Shown here: positions 7,510-16,642 of the stretch, in pieces
Position numbering within the stretch: the first letter of the stretch is position 1
How the letters are laid out: each line of letters opens with the position of its first letter
Assembly (NCBI RefSeq): GCF_001705515.1
Contig: NZ_MDJS01000001.1
Location: 1,364,001-1,428,000, forward strand
Source: Mucilaginibacter sp. PPCGB 2223
GTDB taxonomy: Bacteria > Bacteroidota > Bacteroidia > Sphingobacteriales > Sphingobacteriaceae
DNA length: 64,000 bases
Direction: 5' to 3'
Position numbers and translations under genes: made by a program
The notes under the pieces: generated by a model
The model's input: the letters and a program-made list of their open reading frames with translations, nothing else
Database searches by the model: none
What the model was told of the DNA's origin: nothing

Positions 7510-8805
7510 GTGAATCAAAACTCCATCGAGGTACGTACCGAAGCCCGTGTGCTGTTTGTGGATATGAACAGCTTTTTTGCGCGTTGCGAGCAGCAGGTAA
7601 ATTACTGGCTGCGCGGCAGGCCTTGTGGCGTTTGCGTGTATACCGGTAAATACGGGTGTGTGATATCACTTTCGACAGAGGCTAAAGAGCGCGGCCTGAA
7701 AGCCGGCTGGCGGCTGAACGATGTAATGGCTGCCTGCCCCGATTTTATCCCCATCGAAAGTAACCCAACCCGTTACCGCGAGTATCATGTCAAGATCATT
7801 AATGTATTGAAAGAATATTGCGAGGATGTGGTGCCCAAAAGTATTGACGAGGCGATCATCAATCTCAACAATTACAAGCTCATTCACCCCGACCCGATGA
7901 TGGTTGCTAAAAAGATAAAACGGGATATCTTAACTAAAGTGGGCGATTTTTTGGAATGCTCGATCGGGGTAGCTCCCAACGCTTTCCTCGCCAAACTGGG
8001 TTCGGTGATGGGCAAAAAGCGCGGCGGTTTATATCTGATCGATCAGCACAATATTGATGACGTATTAAAAACCCTGCGCCTGGGCGATTTGCCGGGCATC
8101 GGCGCCAATATGTGTTACCGGCTGGAGCGCTGCGGGGTAAAGACGCCGTATGATATGCGGCATACCTCGCCCGACAGGCTCAAAGCTATCTTTAAAAGCA
8201 TCGAGGGCATTTACTGGCACTACCGGCTCAATTTTATCGAAACCAATATCGCATCGCACGATTACCGCGGCATGCAGGCCATGCGGCAAATATCTGCCGA
8301 GAAACGCAACACCCCGGGTTATATCGATCAGCTTTTTATGACGCTTTGCCTTACCCTCGAAAAACGGATGGTACGCCACAAGTTTTATTGCAAAGCCATT
8401 GGTTTTACCGCCATATATACCGATGGTACCCGTTTTGACGATGCCTTTAAAGTAAATACCGCCGTGCAGGACGCCATCAGCCTGATGCGGATGATACGCA
8501 AGCGCATTGCCCGCTTTGAGGAAATGACCAAAACCGGCCCGGTGATGAATACCGAAATAAGCAGCATGCGCGTAGGGGTAACCAATTTTGTGGATAACAG
8601 CAATGTGCTCTATAGTTTGTTTGAAGATATCAGCAAGGAGGATACGGCACGCAAGGCCATGCACCAGATTAAGGACAAATTCGGGCAGGATAAACTGGTA
8701 CGCGCCGTGGAGATGACGGATGGCAAGGTCATAAAAGATGTTATTGGCTTCGGTTCGGTAAAGGATCTGACTGATCTGGATTACGCGGCGAGGCCGAGGT
8801 ATTAA
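7510..8805 (+). CDS. Y-family translesion DNA polymerase (DinB/UmuC-like)
   Basis: 431 residues. The palm motif VDMNSFFA has the first catalytic carboxylate at Asp18, and PKSIDEA has Asp113-Glu114. VASxG-type motifs appear as GVAPNAFLAKLGS, and the helix-hairpin-helix as LGDLPGIGANMCYRLERCG. A little-finger domain fills the C-terminal third. The enzyme replicates past DNA lesions. VDMNSFF resembles the UmuC branch more than DinB (DMDAFFA), but no UmuD lies next to it. GTG at 7510 is the only suitable start; the next in-frame Met is inside the active site. It overlaps the convergent kinase gene by 4 bp. Confidence 0.92.
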   Translation: MNQNSIEVRTEARVLFVDMNSFFARCEQQVNYWLRGRPCGVCVYTGKYGCVISLSTEAKERGLKAGWRLNDVMAACPDFIPIESNPTRYREYHVKIINVLKEYCEDVVPKSIDEAIINLNNYKLIHPDPMMVAKKIKRDILTKVGDFLECSIGVAPNAFLAKLGSVMGKKRGGLYLIDQHNIDDVLKTLRLGDLPGIGANMCYRLERCGVKTPYDMRHTSPDRLKAIFKSIEGIYWHYRLNFIETNIASHDYRGMQAMRQISAEKRNTPGYIDQLFMTLCLTLEKRMVRHKFYCKAIGFTAIYTDGTRFDDAFKVNTAVQDAISLMRMIRKRIARFEEMTKTGPVMNTEISSMRVGVTNFVDNSNVLYSLFEDISKEDTARKAMHQIKDKFGQDKLVRAVEMTDGKVIKDVIGFGSVKDLTDLDYAARPRY

Positions 8806-9671
8806 AGATATTGCTGTAAACAATCCCTCACCTGTCCTAAATACCCTGCGCCAAATAAATTCAAATGCACCAGCAATGGGTATAAATTCCACAGATCAAG
8901 CCGTTGCTCCCAACCCTCAGCCAGTGGAAGTGCTTCGTTATAAGCCCCGTAAAACTCCTGCGAAAAACCACCGAACAAAGTAGTCATGGCCATATCAAAC
9001 TCCCGGTGCCCATAGGCAATTGCCGGGTCGATCAGGCGTGGTTTCTCATCCGCACCGATGATATAATTACCGCTCCACAAGTCGCCATGAGTTAATGATG
9101 CAGGTTCCTCATCAAACAATCCGCTTAAGCGCGAATAAAGTATCCCAAAACTTTGCTGATCGCCCGCGTTAAGCAAACCTTTATCAACTGCCATTTTCAC
9201 CATCGGCATTAACCGCTCATGAATAAAAAACTCGCTCCATGTTGGATGCTTTTTATTGGATTGGATTAACGAACCCATGTAATTATCGGCATCCAGGCCA
9301 AAATCAGTTGAACTGCAGCAGTGCATGGCTGCCAGTTGCCTGCCAAGAGTTTCAGATGATTTTCTTGTCGGACGACGGGTTTCCACCCATTCCAGCAGTA
9401 AAAAACTTTGATCTTCAAAATCATCACAGGCTATAATTGCCGGAACGGCTATCGTATTTGTATCGCCGATGGTTCTCAAACCAGATACTTCACAGGCAAA
9501 CATCTCCGGGAAAGTAATCCGGCTGTTTAGCTTAAGCAAGTATTTGTTTGTAGCCGAACTCAAACAATATACCCGGTTGATACTGCCACCGCCTACCGCG
9601 GAAACATGAGTAATATCAGCGCCATCCGGATATTCTTTCAGATAGGTTAAAAATCTGTCGGGTAATAACAT
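8802..9671 (-). CDS. fructosamine kinase family protein
   Basis: 289 residues of the fructosamine/ketosamine-3-kinase family (aminoglycoside-phosphotransferase fold). GGGSINRVYCL forms the nucleotide loop and LLKLN holds the phosphate-binding Lys. LTHGDLWSGN (His195-Asn202) is the catalytic loop and LIDPA supplies Asp215 for metal. Family members phosphorylate sugar adducts on protein amines so that they detach (deglycation). The substrate of this protein is not known. It overlaps the convergent polymerase gene by 4 bp. Confidence 0.88.
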   Translation of the reverse strand: MLLPDRFLTYLKEYPDGADITHVSAVGGGSINRVYCLSSATNKYLLKLNSRITFPEMFACEVSGLRTIGDTNTIAVPAIIACDDFEDQSFLLLEWVETRRPTRKSSETLGRQLAAMHCCSSTDFGLDADNYMGSLIQSNKKHPTWSEFFIHERLMPMVKMAVDKGLLNAGDQQSFGILYSRLSGLFDEEPASLTHGDLWSGNYIIGADEKPRLIDPAIAYGHREFDMAMTTLFGGFSQEFYGAYNEALPLAEGWEQRLDLWNLYPLLVHLNLFGAGYLGQVRDCLQQYL

Positions 9672-9724
9672 ATATCAAATTACCTAAATCGCCATCCCGA
9701 TTACAAATTATCCCTTAAAAAAAC

Positions 9725-9732
9725 TACTTTTG
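9725..9732 (+). promoter_or_regulatory. -7 promoter element of lepA (TACTTTTG)
   Basis: An exact match to TAnnTTTG ends 7 nt before the lepA ATG. The implied transcript has a 5' leader of only a few nucleotides. No good -33 TTTG is visible at the expected spacing. Confidence 0.5.
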
Positions 9733-9739
9733 CGGTTGA

Positions 9740-11527
9740 ATGAAGCATATCCGTAATTTTTGCATTATAGCACACATCGACCACGGTAAAAGTACCCTTG
9801 CCGACCGGTTGCTTGAATATACCAATACCATTACCCAGCGCGAAGCGCAGGCCCAGTTGCTCGACGATATGGACCTGGAGCGCGAGCGCGGTATCACCAT
9901 TAAAAGCCATGCCATACAGATGGATTATGTGCTCGATGGCGAGAAATATGTATTAAATCTGATCGATACGCCCGGCCACGTTGATTTTAGCTACGAGGTT
10001 TCGCGCTCCATCGCCGCCTGCGAGGGTGCTTTGCTGATCGTGGATGCATCGCAGGGTATACAGGCACAAACCATATCCAACCTGTACCTGGCTCTGGAAA
10101 ACGACCTGGAGATCATCCCGGTACTCAACAAAATGGACCTGCCCGGCGCTATGCCCGAAGAGGTGAAGGATCAGATCGTCGACCTGATCGGTTGCAAACG
10201 CGAAGATATTTTAGCCGCATCCGGCAAAACCGGCCTGGGAGTGCATGATATTCTGCGTGCCATTGTAGAGCGTGTCCCCGCCCCTGTCGGCGATCCGCAG
10301 GCACCGCTGCAGGCTTTGATCTTCGACTCGGTTTTTAACTCGTTCCGCGGCATCATCGCATATTTTAAAGTAGTGAACGGCGAGATCAGGAAAGGCGATA
10401 AAGTAAAGTTTGTAGCCACCGAACGCCAATATATTGCCGATGAAGTAGGCACATTGAAACTGAACCAGTTACCGAAAGATGTGATCAAAACCGGCGATGT
10501 GGGCTATATTATTTCTGGCATTAAAGAAGCACGCGAGGTAAAAGTGGGCGATACCATCACAACTGTCGACCGCCCTTGCGCCCAGGGTATACAGGGTTTT
10601 GAAGAGGTTAAACCTATGGTGTTTGCCGGCATTTACCCGGTTGATACCGAAGACTACGAAGAACTTCGCGAAAGCATGGCCAAGCTGCAACTGAACGATG
10701 CTTCATTAGTTTTCGAACCAGAGTCATCGGCTGCGTTGGGCTTTGGTTTCCGTTGCGGGTTCCTGGGTATGCTGCACATGGAGATCATCCAGGAGCGTTT
10801 GGAGCGCGAGTTTAACATGACGGTGATCACCACCGTGCCCAACGTATCGTACATAGCATACACTACCAAAGGCGAAGAGTTGCTGGTAAACAACCCGAGC
10901 GACCTGCCCGACCCAAGTAAGCTGGATTTTGTGGAGGAACCTTTTATCAAGGCAACCATCATCACCAAATCTGAGTTTGTTGGCCCGGTAATGTCGCTCT
11001 GTATACAAAAACGCGGGATGATCATCAACCAGTCGTACTTAACGTCCGACCGGGTGGAGCTGATCTTCGAAATGCCTATGGGCGAGATCGTTTTTGATTT
11101 TTACGATAAGCTGAAAACCATATCCAAGGGCTATGCTTCGTTTGATTACCATCAGATCGGTTACCGCCAGAGCGACCTGGTGAAACTGGACATCCGCCTG
11201 AACAGCGAACCGGTAGATGCTTTATCATCATTAATACACCGCAGCAACTCGTACGATTTTGGTAAAAAGATCTGCGAGAAACTTAAAGAGCTATTGCCGC
11301 GCCAGCAGTTCGAGATCATTATACAGGCATCCATCGGCGCCAAGATCATTGCCCGCGAAACGGTAAAAGCCATGCGTAAAGACGTAACGGCCAAATGTTA
11401 TGGCGGTGATATCTCGCGTAAGCGTAAACTATTGGAAAAACAAAAAGCCGGTAAAAAACGCATGCGCCAGGTAGGTAACGTAGAGATACCTCAAAGCGCG
11501 TTTATGGCGGTTTTGAAACTGGATTAG
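9740..11527 (+). CDS. lepA: elongation factor 4 (LepA) GTPase
   Basis: 595 residues, full length. G1 is [10 protein letters not shown] near the N-terminus, G3 is DTPGHVDF, G4 is NKMD. The EF-G-like domains follow, and the LepA-specific C-terminal domain ends in [22 protein letters not shown], a hallmark of the family. It is a ribosome-associated GTPase that acts on back-translocated or stalled ribosomes. ATG at 9740 starts directly with [16 protein letters not shown] as in other LepA proteins. It is followed by a large inverted repeat and folD. Confidence 0.97.
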   Translation: MKHIRNFCIIAHIDHGKSTLADRLLEYTNTITQREAQAQLLDDMDLERERGITIKSHAIQMDYVLDGEKYVLNLIDTPGHVDFSYEVSRSIAACEGALLIVDASQGIQAQTISNLYLALENDLEIIPVLNKMDLPGAMPEEVKDQIVDLIGCKREDILAASGKTGLGVHDILRAIVERVPAPVGDPQAPLQALIFDSVFNSFRGIIAYFKVVNGEIRKGDKVKFVATERQYIADEVGTLKLNQLPKDVIKTGDVGYIISGIKEAREVKVGDTITTVDRPCAQGIQGFEEVKPMVFAGIYPVDTEDYEELRESMAKLQLNDASLVFEPESSAALGFGFRCGFLGMLHMEIIQERLEREFNMTVITTVPNVSYIAYTTKGEELLVNNPSDLPDPSKLDFVEEPFIKATIITKSEFVGPVMSLCIQKRGMIINQSYLTSDRVELIFEMPMGEIVFDFYDKLKTISKGYASFDYHQIGYRQSDLVKLDIRLNSEPVDALSSLIHRSNSYDFGKKICEKLKELLPRQQFEIIIQASIGAKIIARETVKAMRKDVTAKCYGGDISRKRKLLEKQKAGKKRMRQVGNVEIPQSAFMAVLKLD

Positions 11528-11612
11528 CCCCCTAACCCCCTAAAGGGGGAACAAGAGAGGCAAAATATAAAATAAGATTTTCAAAAACTCCCCCTTTAGG
11601 GGGTTGGGGGGC
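11527..11612. repeat. long inverted repeat between lepA and folD (CCCCCTAAC/TTTAGGGGG family)
   Basis: Two 24-nt arms (11527-11550 and 11589-11612) are reverse complements with one mismatch, separated by 38 nt. Each arm contains C5-TAA-C5-TAAA-G5. I recognise this G/C-run arrangement as a dispersed intergenic repeat type of Bacteroidota genomes (from memory). The left arm begins at the last base of the lepA stop codon; the right arm ends 3 nt before the folD ATG. The hairpin could terminate lepA transcription or mask the folD start. Confidence 0.75.
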
Positions 11613-11615
11613 TCC

Positions 11616-12497
11616 ATGCAATTACTCGACGGTAAATACGTATCAGAAAAACTCAAAGGCGAAATAGCCGATCAGGCAGCCGGATATTTAGCTAAGACGG
11701 GGCGTAAACCACATTTAGTAGCCGTATTGGTTGGCCACGACGGCGGCAGTGAAACCTATGTGGCCAGCAAGATGAAAAACTGCGAAAAAGTTGGTTTTAA
11801 ATCGACGCTGGTTCGTTATGAAGACAACGTTACCGAAGAGGAACTGCTGAATAAAGTTGCTGAACTGAACGCCGATGCTGATATCGACGGCATCATTGTA
11901 CAACTGCCGTTACCCAAACATATCGACCCCGAAAAAGTGACCGAGCGTATCGATCACCGCAAGGATGTGGATGGCTTTCACCCGGTAAATTTAGGCAGGA
12001 TGCAGCGCAACCTGCCCTCGTTCATCCCGGCTACGCCTTATGGTATTACTTTGATGCTGAAAGAATATGGTATCGAAACAGCAGGTAAGCATTGCGTGGT
12101 GGTTGGCCGCAGTAACATCGTAGGTTCGCCGATGAGTATTTTGATGGCGCGCAACACTACTCCGGGTAATTGCACGGTTACCATCTGCCACAGCCGCACA
12201 CCGGATATTAAAAAATTCACACTGGATGCCGATATCCTGATCGTAGCCATCGGTAAAAAGAATTTCATTACTGCCGATATGGTAAAAGAAGGCGCTGTAA
12301 TTGTCGACGTAGGCATGAACCGAGAAACCTCGACCACAACCAAATCGGGCTACAAACTATATGGTGATGTTGATTTTGAGAACGTGGCGCCTAAAGCATC
12401 ATGGATAACCCCGGTACCTGGAGGTGTTGGTTTGATGACTATTATTGGTTTGTTAAAAAATACGTTATCATCTGCCAATAAGGAAGTGTATCCGTAA
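11616..12497 (+). CDS. folD: FolD, methylenetetrahydrofolate dehydrogenase/cyclohydrolase
   Basis: 293 residues. The signatures [18 protein letters not shown] and [12 protein letters not shown] are present, and [17 protein letters not shown] forms the NADP-binding part. [16 protein letters not shown] closes the protein. It interconverts 5,10-methylene-, methenyl- and 10-formyl-tetrahydrofolate. A longer reading frame from the TTG at 11604 runs into the inverted repeat, so ATG at 11616 ([14 protein letters not shown]) is the start. Confidence 0.96.
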   Translation: MQLLDGKYVSEKLKGEIADQAAGYLAKTGRKPHLVAVLVGHDGGSETYVASKMKNCEKVGFKSTLVRYEDNVTEEELLNKVAELNADADIDGIIVQLPLPKHIDPEKVTERIDHRKDVDGFHPVNLGRMQRNLPSFIPATPYGITLMLKEYGIETAGKHCVVVGRSNIVGSPMSILMARNTTPGNCTVTICHSRTPDIKKFTLDADILIVAIGKKNFITADMVKEGAVIVDVGMNRETSTTTKSGYKLYGDVDFENVAPKASWITPVPGGVGLMTIIGLLKNTLSSANKEVYP

Positions 12498-12515
12498 TTA
12501 AAGTCCCTTTCTAAG

Positions 12516-12532
12516 CGTGATTGCGAGGAAGC
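12516..12532. repeat. decayed single arm of the ATTGCGAGGAA repeat
   Basis: The segment CGTGATTGCGAGGAAGC resembles the terminal arm of the two ~100-bp elements at 24743-24844 and 49433-49532 (CGTCATTGCGAGGAACGAAGC) with a small deletion. No opposite arm is seen. It reaches the stop codon of the Rieske gene. Confidence 0.4.
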
Positions 12533-12858
12533 TACCCAAAAATGTCCCAAATTGATTTCACACCCACATACACCCCATCTTCGCGCATTTCAACCGGATA
12601 GGTTTTAATATAGTCGCCCTGGCCGGGGCTGCCGCGGCCGGTCTGGATATCGTAACTGTAGCGGTGGTACGGGCATACCAGCTTCCCATCTTTACACCAG
12701 CCCTGGCTTATATCGGCGCCGGCATGCGGGCATTTGGTGGCCAGGGCATAAACTTCGTTATCTGCACCAACCAGGCAAACCGAAGTATTGCCCGCTTTAG
12801 CCCTCATTAAAAAGGGATATTTCAAACCGTTATTATCAAGAACCTTATACCACTTCAT
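12532..12858 (-). CDS. Rieske [2Fe-2S] ferredoxin-type protein
   Basis: 108 residues with both Rieske motifs: Cys43-Pro-His45 (TKCPHAGADIS) and Cys62-x-x-His65 (VCPYHRYSYD). There is no membrane anchor or signal peptide. It resembles stand-alone Rieske ferredoxins, including NirD-like and dioxygenase-type electron carriers in the cytosol. The partner enzyme is not adjacent. It follows the lipoprotein gene on the same strand with an 8-nt gap, so the two are probably cotranscribed. Confidence 0.9.
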   Translation of the reverse strand: MKWYKVLDNNGLKYPFLMRAKAGNTSVCLVGADNEVYALATKCPHAGADISQGWCKDGKLVCPYHRYSYDIQTGRGSPGQGDYIKTYPVEMREDGVYVGVKSIWDIFG

Positions 12859-12866
12859 TCGGATAC

Positions 12867-13631
12867 TTAATAGTCGATCTTAAAATTCATCATCTCGGGG
12901 TTTTTAAAGGCGTCTTCGACGTTGGTTTGCAAGGTAACAGTCTTTTTATCTGCCGATAATACAGCCCGGCTGTTATCTACATGCGTAACCGGTTCGGGAA
13001 AAGTCAATGTGATACGATACGGCATATCGATCAGCATAGCCTTCGAAAGATTGAATACCGATTCGTTGGTTTTGATGTATTTGTTAAACCTGGCTTTATC
13101 GATAATGCGATAAAACCTGTGTGGGCCAATTTCATAATTATAATAATCCTGCCCCAGCACAAACTGACTGCCATCGGCTTTTTTCAAACTTTTGCTTACC
13201 GGCATCAACGTGCTTAAATGTCCCTGCGATGTCATTTTCGATAAGTGGTTTAGATAATAATCCAGGTCGTGCGCATTATCGGCCGAATAACGGATGCTGG
13301 CTTTCATCAGGTTATGCTTGAGGTTCATTATCAAAACCAGGTCGCTGTTTTTGGCCATAACCACCTGGACCGAGTCCATCTTTTTTTGCGTGGTATCGGG
13401 TAAGGCGTTATAAAAGTTTACGGTTGTATCTTTTGCCTCTCCATATTGCGGCGATTGCTTTACCGAATCGGGCAGCAGGTTGGCCAATACCGATACAGCA
13501 GTGCTCATATCGAAATTAAAAGCGACGTTACACGAGCCATCCGCATGAAAAACGTAACTCTCTTCGAGGTCGACACAGGATGTCAGACCGGAAACAAGCA
13601 GTAAGAAAATAACTGTGTAAAGTTTCTTCAT
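12867..13631 (-). CDS. hypothetical lipoprotein
   Basis: 254 residues with a lipoprotein signal peptide and lipobox LTSC (about residue 19). The mature part has a repeated beta-rich look (YVFHADGSCNVAFNFDMS, YRITLTFPEPVTHVDNSRAVLSADKKTVTLQTNVED) and no motif I recognise. It is probably tethered in the periplasm or outer membrane. It sits immediately upstream of the Rieske gene; no function can be inferred from that. Confidence 0.75.
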   Translation of the reverse strand: MKKLYTVIFLLLVSGLTSCVDLEESYVFHADGSCNVAFNFDMSTAVSVLANLLPDSVKQSPQYGEAKDTTVNFYNALPDTTQKKMDSVQVVMAKNSDLVLIMNLKHNLMKASIRYSADNAHDLDYYLNHLSKMTSQGHLSTLMPVSKSLKKADGSQFVLGQDYYNYEIGPHRFYRIIDKARFNKYIKTNESVFNLSKAMLIDMPYRITLTFPEPVTHVDNSRAVLSADKKTVTLQTNVEDAFKNPEMMNFKIDY

Positions 13632-13714
13632 AAGCGCCCGGTTAATATTTTCCGACCCTTTGTAATCCTATTCACACAAAATTAAGTGTTTTTTAATGAT
13701 TTCCGCTCATTGCT

Positions 13715-13722
13715 TATCTTTG
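13715..13722 (+). promoter_or_regulatory. -7 promoter element of queE (TATCTTTG)
   Basis: An exact TAnnTTTG element lies 19 nt after TTTA (13692-13695), a one-mismatch -33 element. It ends 10 nt before the queE ATG, so the leader is very short. Confidence 0.55.
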
Positions 13723-13732
13723 CCGGATAATT

Positions 13733-14356
13733 ATGATCAATCAGATTCCGGAAGACGGTACTTTACTTCCTTTAATGGAAGAATTTTATACGATACAGGG
13801 CGAGGGGTTTAACACGGGTAAAGCTGCCTATTTTATCCGTTTGGGCGGTTGCGATGTGGGCTGCCACTGGTGCGATGTAAAGGAAAGCTGGGATGCATCC
13901 GTTCATCCGCTTACTGCAACGGATAAGATCGTTGAAAACGCCATTCGGCACCCCGGCAAAGCTGTAGTTGTTACCGGCGGCGAACCATTGATCTATAATC
14001 TGGATTACCTGACTGCGCAGTTGCAGCAACGCGGCATCAAAACCTTTATCGAAACATCAGGCGCGTATCCCTTATCGGGATCGTGGGATTGGGTGTGCCT
14101 GTCGCCAAAAAAATTCAAGGCACCGCGTAAAGATGTTGCGCCCTTTGCCAATGAGCTTAAGGTAATCGTTTTTAATAAATCGGATTTTGAATGGGCCGAG
14201 CAGCATGCAGAACTGGTGCCCAACGGTTGCAAGCTCTATTTACAGCCCGAATGGTCGCGGTCGAAAGAAATAACACCGCAGATTGTTGACTATGTGATGA
14301 ACAATCCGAAGTGGGAAATATCGCTGCAAACGCATAAATACCTCAATATTCCATAA
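13733..14356 (+). CDS. queE: QueE, 7-carboxy-7-deazaguanine synthase
   Basis: 207 residues of the radical SAM superfamily. The cluster motif is Cys40-x3-Cys44-x2-Cys47 (GGCDVGCHWCD). EEFYTIQGEGFNTGK, the CPH4-site signature, precedes it, and VVTGGEP follows. QueE converts 6-carboxy-tetrahydropterin to 7-carboxy-7-deazaguanine in queuosine synthesis. The other que genes are not in the window. It is transcribed away from the lipoprotein gene, about 100 bp apart. Confidence 0.95.
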   Translation: MINQIPEDGTLLPLMEEFYTIQGEGFNTGKAAYFIRLGGCDVGCHWCDVKESWDASVHPLTATDKIVENAIRHPGKAVVVTGGEPLIYNLDYLTAQLQQRGIKTFIETSGAYPLSGSWDWVCLSPKKFKAPRKDVAPFANELKVIVFNKSDFEWAEQHAELVPNGCKLYLQPEWSRSKEITPQIVDYVMNNPKWEISLQTHKYLNIP

Positions 14357-14396
14357 TAAAACGTATCTTGTGGCGTATTCCTAAGTACAACGAACT

Positions 14397-16292
14397 ATGA
14401 AGCGCCTGTTAATCGTTTTGATTTTGTACTTACCGCTTGCTTTACAGGCGCAGGACAGGCAATATACCACCACTAATAAAGATGCGATAAGGCAATACCA
14501 GAACGCCCGCCAAAACCTCGATTACCAGCTTTATTTCCAGGCTATAGCAGCATTAAAAAAGGCTGTCGAATACGACCCGAAATTTTTAGAGGCCCAAAAT
14601 CAGTTAGCTGACGTTTTACGGATCACCAAACAGCATAAAGAAGCTGTAGTTCATTACCTGGCCGTCATTGCCGTTAACCCCGAGTTTAACCGCGGCATCT
14701 ATTCAAACTTAGGCAGCGAAGAGATTAATATCGGCGACTATACCAACGCGCAAACTCATTTATTAAAGTATGAAAATTACGAAGGCATAAGTCAGGAGCG
14801 CAAAAGATATGTCGACCACCTGCTGAGCAACTGTGCTTTCGCGCTTGATGCTTTACAACACCCCGTAAACTTTAAGCCTTATAACATGGGCCCTGAAATT
14901 AACAGCCCCGATGACGAATATATGCCGGTGGTTACAGCCGACGAAAGTGAGCTGATCTTTACCCGGAAAATAAACGATAACGAAGATTTTTACAAAAGCG
15001 CCAAACAAAACGGCAAATGGACGAAAGCGCAATACCTGAGCCATCAAATTAACACGCCCAACTATAACGAAGGTGCACAGACCATTACCCAAGACGGCGA
15101 ATACTTATTTTTTACAGGTTGCGACCGTCCTACAGGTATGGGGCAATGCGATATTTACGTGACCAAAAAGGCGGGCGACGATTGGGAACCGCCCTATAAC
15201 TTAGGAGCGCCGGTAAACTCGCGGGCATGGGAGTCGCAGCCATCGATCAGTTCGGATGGGAAGACATTATACTTTGTAAGTAATCGCAAAGGCGGTTTTG
15301 GTGGCTACGATATCTGGAAATCGACACTGACCGACAAAGGCTGGACCGAGCCCGAGAACCTGGGCCCGAATGTCAATACACCGTACGATGAACAGTCGCC
15401 GTTTATCCATCCCGACGATAATACTTTGTACTTTTCGTCAAACGGCTGGCCTGGCATGGGCAATATGGATATTTTTGTAAGCCGGCGCGATAAGGGCGGC
15501 AAATGGCAAAAACCCGAGAACCTGGGTTACCCTATAAATACTTATGCCGACGACAGTGGGTTAACCTTAAACGCACGCGGCGACCTGGGCTACTTTTCAT
15601 CCAACAATATGAAAGGTTACGGCGGCTACGATATTTATTCGTTCGAGATGCCTTTTGCCATGCGCCCCAAAGTGGTAAGTTTTGTTAAGGGCGACGTAAA
15701 AGATGCCAAAACACGGCAGCCTATTATGGCTATAGTTGAGATAATCGACCTCGAGACCAACAAAACCGTCTATCAGAATACCTTAGGCGATAACGGACAC
15801 TTTTTGGCTACCTTAACTACGGGTAAAAAATACGCGCTCAATATTTCCAAAGGCGGATATATGTTTTACTCTGAAAATTTTTCGCTGACGGGCAAGGACG
15901 AGAAAAAACAGTTTCAGATAGATGTGCCGCTGCAAACCATTGAAGCCGGGAACAAAGTAGTTTTAAAGAATATATTTTTCGATACCAACAAATCCGATAT
16001 CAGGGACGAATCAAAGGTAGAGCTACAAAAACTGATCTTATTCCTGAATGACAACCCCAAAGTGGTGATCGAAATATCCGGCCATACCGATGATGTGGGC
16101 AATGATGCCTTGAACCAGGTCTTGTCGCAAAACCGGGCAAAAGCGGTCTATCAGTACCTTATCGCCCAACACATTGCGGCGTCCCGTTTGGTTTATAAAG
16201 GCTACGGCAAAACCCAGCCCATTGCACCTAATACTACCGACGACGGCCGGCAGCAAAACCGCCGTACTGAGTTTAAAATCGTGTCGAATTAA
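14397..16292 (+). CDS. OmpA-family protein with TPR and PD40 repeats
   Basis: 631 residues. A signal peptide ends at LQAQD. TPR-like helices follow (about 25-150: AIAALKKAVEYDPKFLEAQNQLADVLR). Next come WD40/PD40 repeats (about 165-440; SSDGKTLYFVSNRKGGFGGYDIWKS, HPDDNTLYFSSNGWPGMGNMDIF). A small carboxypeptidase-regulatory-like domain (about 445-515) precedes a C-terminal OmpA peptidoglycan-binding domain (about 525-631: NIFFDTNKSDIRDES, ISGHTDDVGND, NRRTEFKI). This architecture is widespread in Bacteroidota, where it links the outer membrane to peptidoglycan. Confidence 0.93.
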   Translation: MKRLLIVLILYLPLALQAQDRQYTTTNKDAIRQYQNARQNLDYQLYFQAIAALKKAVEYDPKFLEAQNQLADVLRITKQHKEAVVHYLAVIAVNPEFNRGIYSNLGSEEINIGDYTNAQTHLLKYENYEGISQERKRYVDHLLSNCAFALDALQHPVNFKPYNMGPEINSPDDEYMPVVTADESELIFTRKINDNEDFYKSAKQNGKWTKAQYLSHQINTPNYNEGAQTITQDGEYLFFTGCDRPTGMGQCDIYVTKKAGDDWEPPYNLGAPVNSRAWESQPSISSDGKTLYFVSNRKGGFGGYDIWKSTLTDKGWTEPENLGPNVNTPYDEQSPFIHPDDNTLYFSSNGWPGMGNMDIFVSRRDKGGKWQKPENLGYPINTYADDSGLTLNARGDLGYFSSNNMKGYGGYDIYSFEMPFAMRPKVVSFVKGDVKDAKTRQPIMAIVEIIDLETNKTVYQNTLGDNGHFLATLTTGKKYALNISKGGYMFYSENFSLTGKDEKKQFQIDVPLQTIEAGNKVVLKNIFFDTNKSDIRDESKVELQKLILFLNDNPKVVIEISGHTDDVGNDALNQVLSQNRAKAVYQYLIAQHIAASRLVYKGYGKTQPIAPNTTDDGRQQNRRTEFKIVSN

Positions 16293-16360
16293 AGTTACGT
16301 CCGTACTACCTCATGTCATTTCGATGACAAGTTTTTATATTTATCTTGAACTCACGCTAA

Positions 16361-16615
16361 TTAAGCGGCCTTTTGCTTAAGTGCCCTGGCCTCTATTTCG
16401 TAATCGAACATCAGTTCGTTTTCGCTTACCACTACACCAAAATCGCTAAACTGCATACCTTCATCAAAGGGATAGATCAGGTAGCCTCGTTTATTGGCAT
16501 CGTAACGATCCAGAACAAAAAGTTCTTCCGGATATTTTTTTGCGCGAATTTTAGCGCCTTCTACCAACTGGTAGGCATCATTTATGGTGATATAATCGTT
16601 TATTGCTGTTTTCAT
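16361..16615 (-). CDS. small hypothetical protein
   Basis: 84 residues, beginning MKTAINDYITINDAYQLVEGAK; no signal peptide or membrane segment. The sequence is charged and looks globular (KYPEELFVLDRYDANKRGYLIYPFDEGMQFSDFGVVVSENELMFDYEIE). I do not recognise a family. It lies 27 bp downstream of the ABC importer operon on the same strand, so it could be its last gene. Confidence 0.6.
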   Translation of the reverse strand: MKTAINDYITINDAYQLVEGAKIRAKKYPEELFVLDRYDANKRGYLIYPFDEGMQFSDFGVVVSENELMFDYEIEARALKQKAA

Positions 16616-16642
16616 ATCCCGGGATATACAACAACCCTGCCA

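Noticed and set aside
8065..8892. A 275-codon open frame opposite the Y-family polymerase
   Set aside because: It is antisense to a well-supported polymerase gene; its length reflects codon bias of the real gene.
10171..11028. Several open frames antisense to lepA
   Set aside because: lepA is complete and conserved over this span; the antisense products show no domain.
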